DNA of 34,173 nt from CAZADH01 sp964483805 (GTDB taxonomy: Bacteria; Muiribacteriota; Ozemobacteria; Ozemobacterales; Ozemobacteraceae): the NCBI GenBank assembly GCA_964483805.1, contig CAZADH010000025.1, forward strand, positions 1 to 34,173, in the 5' to 3' direction. The translations under genes were made by a program, and so were the position numbers. Shown here piece by piece: positions 1-6,423 of this stretch. Position 1 is the first letter of the stretch; every line of letters starts with the position of its first letter. The notes below the pieces were generated by a model that ran no database searches, was not told the DNA's origin, and worked only from the letters and a program-made list of their open reading frames with translations.

Positions 1-1
1 G

Positions 2-232
2 GCCGCACTGCACCGGCCGCTGCTCGACCTGAGCAAACCGCAATACGCCATATTACACGTCGGAGCCCACAACAGTTTCGGGTATCCCCACGAGGAAACG
101 GTAGCCGCCTACCTGAACCTGGGCACGAAGTTGCTGCGCACCGATCGCGACGGCACGGTCCGGGTGACGGTCGGCGGCGAAACGGCGCATGACTTCACGG
201 TGACCCCGCTCGATCGCTGCAGCAGCCCGTGA
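2..232 (+). CDS. comEC: ComEC/Rec2-like DNA uptake protein, C-terminal fragment (5' truncated by window edge)
   Basis: The visible 76 residues match the end of the metallo-beta-lactamase-like domain that closes ComEC/Rec2 proteins. They read LHVGAHNSFGYPHEETVAAY, then LLRTDRDGTVRV, which follows the family pattern of a Val-Gly-Ala-x-Asn segment, a Gly-x-Pro-His segment and an Arg-Thr-Asp-x-x-Gly segment. ComEC forms the inner-membrane channel that takes up single-stranded DNA during natural transformation, and the C-terminal domain is thought to act as a nuclease. The gene enters from the left, so its start and membrane segments are not visible. It stops at TGA 230-232, 20 bp before the promoter of the next unit. 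A stand-alone metallo-beta-lactamase hydrolase cannot be excluded from the fragment. Confidence 0.78.
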   Translation, partial: AALHRPLLDLSKPQYAILHVGAHNSFGYPHEETVAAYLNLGTKLLRTDRDGTVRVTVGGETAHDFTVTPLDRCSSP

Positions 233-251
233 CGCGATGGCGGCGGCGAGG

Positions 252-281
252 TTGACCGGTGGGCCATCGGCTCGGTATACT
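252..281 (+). promoter_or_regulatory. Sigma70-type promoter of the DHH phosphoesterase operon
   Basis: TTGACC at 252-257 and TATACT at 276-281 are separated by 18 bp. Transcription would start near 288, giving a leader of about 180 nt before the start codon at 468. The promoter lies just after the comEC-like stop codon, so this operon can be transcribed on its own. Confidence 0.55.
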
Positions 282-315
282 TCGTTAATCCGCGTGCGAC
301 GCGATATCGCAACGA

Positions 316-409
316 GAGCGAACGGACTCCCGTTCGCTCCGGCCGGGTCGGCCCGCGAAGCACCGGAGAACGACAACAGTCACGTGACGGGGAAGCGGCC
401 TCAGGCCGC
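316..409 (+). other. Folded 5' leader with competing hairpins
   Basis: The leader contains a perfect 10-bp hairpin (316-325 with 330-339, loop ACTC). A second possible stem pairs CTCCGG 337-342 with CCGGAG 362-367 and shares bases 337-339 with the first, so the two compete. A third hairpin, GCGGCC 395-400 with GGCCGC 404-409, has a three-base loop and is followed by ATCCCTTT. The arrangement resembles an attenuator or structured regulatory leader. No known riboswitch class was recognised, and no convincing leader peptide was found. Confidence 0.35.
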
Positions 410-467
410 ATCCCTTTCGAGTTCGAACCGCTCGCAAACCTGTCAACGGAAAGGACAAGCGCACCCA

Positions 468-1892
468 ATGCAAGAAGCCCAGATCCTGACCAAACACACC
501 AGCACCGACGAGAGCCATGCCGCCCAGTGGGCCAAACAACGCGACACCCATCCCGGTCTCAAAGAGATGCTCGAGTTCATCGAGAAACCGCAAGGTCTGG
601 CGATCATCTTCAGCCATGACGATCCCGACGGCATCACCAGCGGCATGATTCTCAAGCGGGCCCTGATCAAAAAGGGCTGGCAGGTCGCCATCGAGTTCCC
701 CAACAATTTCATGTTGTCGAAGAAGCAGTACGAAGACGCGTTGGCGAAGCACAAAGGCGCCAAAGCCGTGTTCATGACCGACAAGGGCTGCCTGCCCGAG
801 TATGCCGAATACACCAAGGTGCCGCTGTTCCTGATCGACCACCACCCGTCGGCCAAGCCGCCGGCCGGTTGCACGATCTACAACCCGGCGTTGGTCCAGT
901 ATCTGCAGTGCAGCACCTCACTGCTCACCCACGGGATTTCGACCTTGCTGGGCACGCGCGAGCGCTACGACGACTTCCTGTGCCTGCTCGGCCTCAAGGG
1001 CGATTGGGCAATCGAGCCGGTCACGGCCACGCTGTGCGACTTCGCCAAGCCGTTCTTCGTCGAATATGGTCGCCACTTCAAGAACCTGCTGGGCCAGATC
1101 GATGAGCGGCCGACCCAGTTCGACGCTTCACAGCGGACGCACACGTGCCTGCTGTCGCGGATCACCGAGTACGTGCACGCGACGGGTGGCGGTGGCTTCA
1201 ACTATTTCTATCACGACCGGCATCCTTCGTTGAAAGACGTCGACCATGCCGCGTGCATCGGCGAGGCGCTCGACAAGATCGGCGACAAGGCCAACGAACT
1301 GGCGCAGATCACCACGCTCGAGAGTTTCGTGAAGCTGTTGCCTGAGACGAACCGCATCCTGCTCGACCGCATTTTCAAGTATTTTCTGCAAGACTGGGAG
1401 AAAGCCGAGCGCCTGCTCGACTCGTCGGTCCGCATCGCCCAACTGGGCAAGACCGGCATCTACCTGTTCACCGGCGGACCCGTGCCGTTGCTGCCGATGA
1501 TCGGTTCGATCAAGCTGTTCGACCTGCGCACCGCCAACCACGACGAGACAGCGCAGATCATCATGGTCAGCGCGGTCAACAAAGATTACACCCACGTTTC
1601 GGTGCGGGCGACCTCGCCGAACGTTCACTCGGGGTTCTTCTGCACGCAGATGCAAAACACCTTGCGGCAACGCTATCCGGGCGCGGTCGACAAGATCAGC
1701 GGCGGTGGCCATCCGTTCGCGGCCGAGTGCACGATCAAGGTCGAGAAACCCCGGGCTCTCGATGTCCTGGATCTGGTCATTCAGCAACTGCGCGAGATGA
1801 CCGAACTCGACGCCAAGGCCCGCGAGGGGTCGCTGAACAAGAGCAAAAAGGAGCGCTGTCAGGAGCTCGGGCTCCACTACCTCAAGCACTGA
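468..1892 (+). CDS. DHH-family phosphoesterase (RecJ/NrnA superfamily)
   Basis: This 474-residue protein has the two-domain layout of DHH phosphoesterases. The N-terminal DHH domain carries motif I (SHDDPDGITSG, residues 49-59, with metal-binding Asp51, Asp52 and Asp54) and the DHH signature at 124-126. The C-terminal DHHA1-type substrate domain carries GGGHPFAA at about 412-419. The family removes nucleotides from single-stranded DNA or short RNA, or cleaves cyclic dinucleotides, using manganese. The motif I spelling looks closer to archaeal-type RecJ-like/GAN proteins than to bacterial RecJ (my impression). Length lies between NrnA (about 310) and RecJ (about 575). The ATG at 468 was chosen because GGAAAGGA lies upstream (448-455, spacing 12) and the longer in-frame version is low-complexity before it. 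The next gene starts 9 bp after the stop. The exact substrate is unknown. Confidence 0.85.
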   Translation: MQEAQILTKHTSTDESHAAQWAKQRDTHPGLKEMLEFIEKPQGLAIIFSHDDPDGITSGMILKRALIKKGWQVAIEFPNNFMLSKKQYEDALAKHKGAKAVFMTDKGCLPEYAEYTKVPLFLIDHHPSAKPPAGCTIYNPALVQYLQCSTSLLTHGISTLLGTRERYDDFLCLLGLKGDWAIEPVTATLCDFAKPFFVEYGRHFKNLLGQIDERPTQFDASQRTHTCLLSRITEYVHATGGGGFNYFYHDRHPSLKDVDHAACIGEALDKIGDKANELAQITTLESFVKLLPETNRILLDRIFKYFLQDWEKAERLLDSSVRIAQLGKTGIYLFTGGPVPLLPMIGSIKLFDLRTANHDETAQIIMVSAVNKDYTHVSVRATSPNVHSGFFCTQMQNTLRQRYPGAVDKISGGGHPFAAECTIKVEKPRALDVLDLVIQQLREMTELDAKAREGSLNKSKKERCQELGLHYLKH

Positions 1893-1901
1893 GACCGCCC
1901 T

Positions 1902-2324
1902 GTGACCTTCAAGGAGTCCGATTTTCCGAGCATCCTCAACTTCCTGCGCAATTTCGTCAAGGAAGATTCGGACCCCGCCATGGTGAAAGACGTCGTATTG
2001 CAGATCATCCGGCTCTACGACGACGTTCCGCTCTACCCCGGCATCGTCAGCATGTGCCTGGGCAAGATGGTGCGAACCATCGATGCCCGGCAGTTGGCGG
2101 TCGGCACCCGGGTGCACCTGCGCACGGCTGACCGCCGGTACCACGGCGTGGTATCGGCGGTCAGCGAGCGTGGTGTCTCGCTGTCGCAGGTCACCAGCAG
2201 TGGCAGCGAGAGTGAGGTCAAACTCGAGTTCGGTCAGATCGCGGCAGCGACCCTCGTGAATGACAAAGTATTGCACGAGTTGTGGCCCGCTCTGGTCACG
2301 GCCAGAAAAGACCTCGCCCGATGA
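1902..2324 (+). CDS. Conserved-looking small protein, possible small beta-barrel; function unknown
   Basis: This 140-residue protein starts at GTG 1902, nine bases after the DHH gene stop, without a strong ribosome site. Its stop overlaps the next ATG (ATGA at 2321-2324), which implies translational coupling to the kinase gene. The N-terminal half (about 1-60) looks helical. The C-terminal half, VGTRVHLRTADRRYHGVVSA and onward, has the strand-turn pattern of a small SH3/Sm-like barrel: a hydrophobic strand, a charged turn, a Gly-Val-Val strand, then a strand ending near residue 120. I do not recognise a named family. A nucleic-acid binding adaptor for its two neighbours is an inference from context only. 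Confidence 0.75.
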   Translation: MTFKESDFPSILNFLRNFVKEDSDPAMVKDVVLQIIRLYDDVPLYPGIVSMCLGKMVRTIDARQLAVGTRVHLRTADRRYHGVVSAVSERGVSLSQVTSSGSESEVKLEFGQIAAATLVNDKVLHELWPALVTARKDLAR

Positions 2325-3577
2325 AGACCCACGAGTTGCCGGCCGGGTCGAGCCATGTGTTGGTCGGTCCGGCCCAGTTCCGCGTCAAGGCCGGTTTCGT
2401 CGAGGTCGTCGCCACCCGGATCGGGGCGCAAGAGACCCTCGAAGTCCCTCCCGGCAAGCGCATCCCGTTGCACGCCGGCACCGACACGGCCATCGAACTG
2501 GCGTGTGACGACGGCGCTTTTGCGCCCGGAGAGCAATCTGCCCTGCCGGCCGAATGGGATGCACTGGCCGACACCATCGCCCGGACGCACGCAGCGGGGA
2601 CGCTGACCCGCATCGTCGTGTTGGGCGAGGTCGACACCGGCAAGACCTTCTTTTCGACCTATCTGGGCAACCGCTTGCTCGGCAAGGGCTGTCGCACCGC
2701 CATCCTCGATTGTGACACCGGGCAGTCGGACATCGGTCCGCCCGGCACGTTTGGGATGCTGGTCCTCGAAAGACCCACGGTGTTTTTCGCCGATCTGCCA
2801 CCGACGCATCTGTTTTTGCTCGGCGCCCACTCACCCGGGCTGCATTTTCTGCCGGCGATGGTCGGTCTGCACAAAATGCTCGAGCAGGCCGAGCGTGCGG
2901 TCGACTTCCTCATCGTCGACACCACCGGCTGGGTCCAGGGTGACGGTGGCCGCGCCATCAAGCGAGCCAAGCTCGACCTGATCGATCCTCAATATATTGT
3001 ATTGCTCCAGCGCGGCAACGAACTCGAGCATCTGGTCAGGCATGTGCCGGCCGGACGCCTTGTCCGCCTGTCCGTTTCGAAGAAGACTACCCCGACCCAC
3101 CAGATGGAGCGCAAGGTTCTGCGCGAGCGGGCGAGCACCCGCTACTTCGCCAATGCCCGCACCATCGAACTGCCGTTCGCCCAGGTCGCCACCGATCGCG
3201 TCTTTCTCCTGACCGGCTTTCCTTTGCGACTCGAGGGCACACTGCACGCGGAGCGCCTGTCCGGATGGGAAGGCACACTGGTGGTCACCCCCGGGCCGAT
3301 GCTGCCCGAAAATCGCACGACCTGGCCCCAAGATCTGGGGATGATTCGGCAGGTCGTCGCCGGTCAGGAAGTCGGCTTGATGGTCGCCCTTCTCGATCAG
3401 CGCGGCAACACGCTGGCCATCGGTCGTCTCGAGCGCATCGACTATGCCCATCAACGGTTTCTCGTGCGCACCCCCTGGGCCGGTGACACCGCCACGATCA
3501 CCTGCGTCCAGTTCGGCTCGCTTCGTCTCAACGAAAAGGGCGAGGAAGACGGCTTCATCGAGCCAGGCACGCTGTAA
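2321..3577 (+). CDS. Clp1/Grc3-like polynucleotide 5'-kinase
   Basis: This 418-residue protein has an N-terminal beta-rich region (about 1-95) and a P-loop kinase domain. The Walker A motif is GEVDTGKTFF (about residues 102-111). It is followed by LDCDTGQSDIGPPGT, the characteristic Clp1/Grc3/NOL9 segment (Asp-x-Asp-x-Gly-Gln then a Pro-Pro-Gly turn). A further conserved acidic strand is FLIVDTTGWVQG. Family members phosphorylate the 5'-hydroxyl ends of RNA or DNA. They are best known from eukaryotic and archaeal RNA processing, and bacterial members are poorly studied. The start overlaps the previous stop by 4 nt. A C-terminal beta-rich extension (about 300-418) resembles the extra domain of the family. 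Co-transcription with a DHH phosphoesterase suggests nucleic-acid end repair or RNA processing (inference). Confidence 0.8.
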   Translation: MKTHELPAGSSHVLVGPAQFRVKAGFVEVVATRIGAQETLEVPPGKRIPLHAGTDTAIELACDDGAFAPGEQSALPAEWDALADTIARTHAAGTLTRIVVLGEVDTGKTFFSTYLGNRLLGKGCRTAILDCDTGQSDIGPPGTFGMLVLERPTVFFADLPPTHLFLLGAHSPGLHFLPAMVGLHKMLEQAERAVDFLIVDTTGWVQGDGGRAIKRAKLDLIDPQYIVLLQRGNELEHLVRHVPAGRLVRLSVSKKTTPTHQMERKVLRERASTRYFANARTIELPFAQVATDRVFLLTGFPLRLEGTLHAERLSGWEGTLVVTPGPMLPENRTTWPQDLGMIRQVVAGQEVGLMVALLDQRGNTLAIGRLERIDYAHQRFLVRTPWAGDTATITCVQFGSLRLNEKGEEDGFIEPGTL

Positions 3578-3606
3578 CCGGTACCCGCCCGCGCACGATG
3601 CGCGTA

Positions 3607-3678
3607 GTGGGCGTTTGCCGCCATGGAGGGCGGCCCGAAACAGCAGTTTCGGGCAGTGCAAACGACCCGCCCGCCCAC
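3607..3678 (+). terminator. Branched inverted-repeat element downstream of the Clp1-like gene
   Basis: A nested foldable element starts about 30 nt after the kinase stop. GTGGGCG 3607-3613 can pair with CGCCCAC 3672-3678, or CGTTTGC 3612-3618 with GCAAACG 3658-3664. These enclose hairpin GCCGCC/GGCGGC (3617-3622/3629-3634, loop ATGGAG) and the perfect 9-bp hairpin GCCCGAAAC/GTTTCGGGC (3633-3641/3646-3654, loop AGCA). The strand could thus fold into a three-way junction. There is no long U-tract, so it may be a terminator, a 3'-end stabiliser or a small structured RNA. Part of it recurs at 6380-6393 on the other strand. Confidence 0.45.
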
Positions 3679-3722
3679 CGGCATTCTCGCCTGGGTCGTC
3701 CTGCGGGCCGGAGGGGCAGGAA

Positions 3723-3751
3723 TTGCGCAAGGCGCCTGTTCATGCGATACT
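3723..3751 (+). promoter_or_regulatory. Possible promoter for the secreted-protein pair
   Basis: TTGCGC at 3723-3728 and GATACT at 3746-3751 are 17 bp apart, placing a start site near 3758 and a leader of about 58 nt before ATG 3816. Both hexamers deviate from consensus. Confidence 0.4.
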
Positions 3752-3815
3752 TAATCAGTTGCGTGCGACCGCCACGGCGGCCCGGCAACCGAACGTCACG
3801 GTTCGGAGGTACAAC

Positions 3816-4304
3816 ATGCGAATCCTGGGTCTGCTCGTCATTTTGCTCGGCATCACATTCGGAGGCCACGCCATGATCATCACCCTGCCGCTCGAAGAAC
3901 TGACCGCTCAGGCCGATCTCGTGGCGGTGGTCAAGGTGGCCTCGACGGCGACCGCGGCGCAGTGCGCCCCCGGCAGCAAGGTGGCCACCACGCTCACCAT
4001 CGATGAAACGTTGAAGGGCGAGAAGAAAGGCGACGGCAGCATCGTGATCGAGACGATTGCCGGATTCGAAGATTCGCCGGTGTTCGACACGACCCGTAAA
4101 TACCTCGTATTTCTGAAGAAAACTGCGACCGGTCAATATGAGTCGGTCAATTTCGTGCAGGGCGTGTGGCCGGTCGCCGACAACGGCGCGTTCGAGGGTA
4201 TGGGCACCTTCACCACCCGTGACCAGTTGCTCGCCGCTCTGGCGGCGAGCAAAGACGGCAGGGCAGTCCCACCGGCCGCGTCGAGTCCCGCTCCGCTCGA
4301 CTGA
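3816..4304 (+). CDS. Small secreted protein of unknown function
   Basis: This 162-residue protein starts at ATG 3816 with GGAGG six bases upstream (3805-3809). It opens with a clear signal peptide: Met-Arg, a hydrophobic core LGLLVILLGITF, and a likely cleavage after Gly-His-Ala near residue 19. The mature part begins MIITLPLEELTAQADLVAVV, followed by alternating strands with a segment KYLVFLKKTATGQYESVNFV. That layout suggests a compact beta-rich periplasmic or secreted domain. The 3' end precedes the metallopeptidase gene by 25 bp, so the two are probably co-transcribed, and it may be a partner or inhibitor of that enzyme (inference). A perfect copy of the AATAC-N3-GTATT palindrome lies in the coding region at 4099-4111. 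Confidence 0.75.
   Translation: MRILGLLVILLGITFGGHAMIITLPLEELTAQADLVAVVKVASTATAAQCAPGSKVATTLTIDETLKGEKKGDGSIVIETIAGFEDSPVFDTTRKYLVFLKKTATGQYESVNFVQGVWPVADNGAFEGMGTFTTRDQLLAALAASKDGRAVPPAASSPAPLD
4098..4112. repeat. Perfect copy of the AATAC-N3-GTATT palindrome (inside a gene)
   Basis: AAATAC-CTC-GTATTT, a 6+6 bp inverted repeat. In the reading frame it encodes Lys-Tyr-Leu-Val-Phe using the AT-rich codons AAA, TAC, GTA and TTT, which stand out in this GC-rich gene. Confidence 0.7.
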
Positions 4305-4329
4305 ACCCAACGAGAAAGGTTGCCTGACC

Positions 4330-6165
4330 ATGAACAACCACCGCATGCGCACGCATCCCGTCGCCCTCGCCCTGATTCTGGCGGTGCTCGCCGGCATCTT
4401 CACGCCGTCTCTCTTTGCCGCCGCGACGCTGACCGCGTCACTCAACGCAAATCCGGCCATTCTCGCACCCGGCGATACCACCCGCCTGACGTTGTCGTGC
4501 ACCGACGCGAACGGGCGCGATATCCGCGGTCTGTTGCAGGGCACCACCTGGTCGGCGCAGTCGGGTTGGTACGCGACCGCTCCGACCACCCTCACGCAGG
4601 CAAAGACCCCGACGTTGAACGTTCGCGTGACCGACCGGCTCGGTCCCTACGATCTGCACTGTGCGGCAAGATTGCCGTACGGCACCTACCGCGCATCGAC
4701 GCGGATCCTCGTGCGCCCCAAGAGTTTCGGCAGCAGCATGATCGGTCTGATCGGCAGCCTGACCAAGGCAAAGATGTCGCGCGCGCCGTTCGCCGCGAAC
4801 GAGAATCCACGGGCCGGCGACCGGGTGCTCATCGCGGCCAACGTGACCCGGGTCGATCTGACCGCGCGCACGGGCCAGAACGCCATGACCGCGGTCGGCG
4901 ACAACCAGGTGCAGAAGGTGACCTGGTCGTGCAACGCGGGCGAACTGCAGCAGACGCGCACCCTCGACGGCAGTCGCAAACTCGGCAAACTCGAGGTTGT
5001 CTGGGTCGCCCCCGACCCGGCAAAGACGGCACGCATCACCGCCACGGTCACCACGACCGACAACCTCGCCGTCACCCTGGCCTTCGATGTTGCCGTCAGC
5101 CCCCGCCCCACCACGACGACGGCCACGGCCAACGGTGCGCGCGTCGACATCCTTTGCCCCGAACCGATCGCCGCCCCCGGCGCCGGCAAGACCCGCTTCG
5201 AAGCAGCGATTGCCGCGCAGGCCGTCAATACAAACGGTGCACCGGTCAGCTATTTTTGGATGGTCAACCCCGGCACCGCCCAACCGCTGACCATCGGTCC
5301 CGATTCGGGAACCACCGGAGCCGCGTCGTCGATCTGCATCACCCAGTCACCGGCGATCACCTGGCTCCTGCCGACACCAACCAGTGCCACCAGCGTCTCG
5401 GTGTCGTGCCGCGCCTACGACCGCGACGGCCGGATGACCGAAGGCAAGCGGTCGTTCCGCCTGGCGACCGTCAGCAACACCACGACGACGACCACCACCC
5501 CCACCACCCCACCCCGCACCGTGTTCAATCCGGAAGCCCTCGATCAGCCGAATCCGGAAGTCGATCCGCAGGGGCGCAACCTGCCCAGCAAGGTGCAGAG
5601 TCTGGCGACCAGCGCCTTGCGTGCCCTGATCAAGTCGGTGTTCGGTGTCGACCTGGTCGGGGGCGACGAGACGGCGGCCGACCCGGCCCAACGCTCCTGG
5701 ACCCAGATGATGGTGTTCGATGTCTACCGTACCCTGTATTCACTCACCAACCAGTTCCGCGTGTACATGACGAGAATCCTGCGCGAGCCAATCGGCCTGA
5801 ACAACCCGAATGTCGCCGGCTACGTATGGTCGAATCGCCCGCACGAAGTGACGATGTGCGATGCCGCTGCGAAATACGGTGTATTTCGCGAGGTGCTGGT
5901 CCACGAGATGGCGCACAGCTTCACGTTCAACAACATGAACGTCTACACCGCCTGGGTCCAGAACTTCTGGACACCCGACGGCAAGTCGCTCAAAACCCCC
6001 TCGGTAACCGCCTACGGGTGCACCAATCCACACGAGGACATCGCCGAGTCGGTCAAGGTCTTCTGGCAGAGTGGCGACGCGCTCAAGCAGAAAGACCCGG
6101 CCCGGTACGAGTTTGTGAAGAAGTACTTCTTCAACGGCCGGGAGTACAGCACTTCGGCGCGGTAA
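4330..6165 (+). CDS. Secreted zinc metallopeptidase with Ig-like regions
   Basis: This 611-residue protein has an N-terminal signal peptide (hydrophobic core VALALILAVLAGIF, cleavage near Phe-Ala-Ala at about 28-30). A tandem of beta-sandwich, Ig-like segments follows (about 30-380). The first reads LNANPAILAPGDTTRLTLSC. A Thr/Pro linker at about 387-405 (TTTTTTPTTPP) leads to a C-terminal catalytic domain. HEMAH at 525-529 is a HExxH zinc motif. NPHEDIAES (566-574) fits the downstream glutamate ligand segment of gluzincin enzymes such as the anthrax-lethal-factor-like and Pro-Pro endopeptidase groups. It probably acts outside the cell or in the periplasm on proteins or wall-associated substrates. 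The substrate is unknown. GAAAGG lies upstream of ATG 4330, and a strong hairpin follows the stop. Confidence 0.8.
   Translation: MNNHRMRTHPVALALILAVLAGIFTPSLFAAATLTASLNANPAILAPGDTTRLTLSCTDANGRDIRGLLQGTTWSAQSGWYATAPTTLTQAKTPTLNVRVTDRLGPYDLHCAARLPYGTYRASTRILVRPKSFGSSMIGLIGSLTKAKMSRAPFAANENPRAGDRVLIAANVTRVDLTARTGQNAMTAVGDNQVQKVTWSCNAGELQQTRTLDGSRKLGKLEVVWVAPDPAKTARITATVTTTDNLAVTLAFDVAVSPRPTTTTATANGARVDILCPEPIAAPGAGKTRFEAAIAAQAVNTNGAPVSYFWMVNPGTAQPLTIGPDSGTTGAASSICITQSPAITWLLPTPTSATSVSVSCRAYDRDGRMTEGKRSFRLATVSNTTTTTTTPTTPPRTVFNPEALDQPNPEVDPQGRNLPSKVQSLATSALRALIKSVFGVDLVGGDETAADPAQRSWTQMMVFDVYRTLYSLTNQFRVYMTRILREPIGLNNPNVAGYVWSNRPHEVTMCDAAAKYGVFREVLVHEMAHSFTFNNMNVYTAWVQNFWTPDGKSLKTPSVTAYGCTNPHEDIAESVKVFWQSGDALKQKDPARYEFVKKYFFNGREYSTSAR
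5872..5886. repeat. Perfect copy of the AATAC-N3-GTATT palindrome (inside the metallopeptidase gene)
   Basis: AAATAC-GGT-GTATTT; adding the flanking G5871 and C5887 gives a 7+7 bp perfect inverted repeat. It encodes Lys-Tyr-Gly-Val-Phe with the same unusual AAA, TAC, GTA, TTT codons as the copy at 4098-4112. Confidence 0.7.
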
Positions 6166-6188
6166 CCCCCGCCGGCAAGCACACGGTT

Positions 6189-6228
6189 AACCGCCCGGTA
6201 CCCGGCCGACGCCGGGGACCGGGCGGTT
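6189..6228 (+). terminator. Strong hairpin after the metallopeptidase gene
   Basis: AACCGCCCGGT (6189-6199) pairs with ACCGGGCGGTT (6218-6228). Inside it CCCGGC (6201-6206) pairs with GCCGGG (6211-6216) around a CGAC loop, with one unpaired base on each side. The tail is CCTCTG rather than a U-tract, so termination may be inefficient or factor-assisted. It begins 24 nt after the stop. Confidence 0.6.
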
Positions 6229-6367
6229 CCTCTGAGGCGACGCGGATTGGCATGCGGTCACCATGATGTCTCGCCCGAGGGGCCCTTGCCGCACCACGCC
6301 GTGCTACCGTGACGGGCAAGAGCAACCTACGTTGTGCATACACAAGCCGGGACATTGCGCACACCCG

Positions 6368-6393
6368 GCCGCCAAACACGGCGGCAAACGCCC
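6368..6393 (-). terminator. 3' hairpin element after the HEAT/ankyrin gene, sharing 14 bases with 3609-3622
   Basis: On the minus strand GGGCGTTTGCCGCC (6393 down to 6380) is followed by a six-base loop and GGCGGC, giving the hairpin 6368-6373/6380-6385. It begins about 30 nt after the stop at 6424, almost the same distance as the matching element behind the Clp1-like gene. The rest of the convergent gap 6229-6423 shows no gene. Confidence 0.4.
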
Positions 6394-6423
6394 GGTCCAC
6401 CGGACTCTGCCTGCCCCCCTTGT

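Noticed and set aside
237..467. In-frame extension of the DHH phosphoesterase by 77 residues
   Set aside because: It would overlap the promoter at 252-281 and the folded leader. The added residues are low-complexity and have no family match, and a ribosome site precedes ATG 468.
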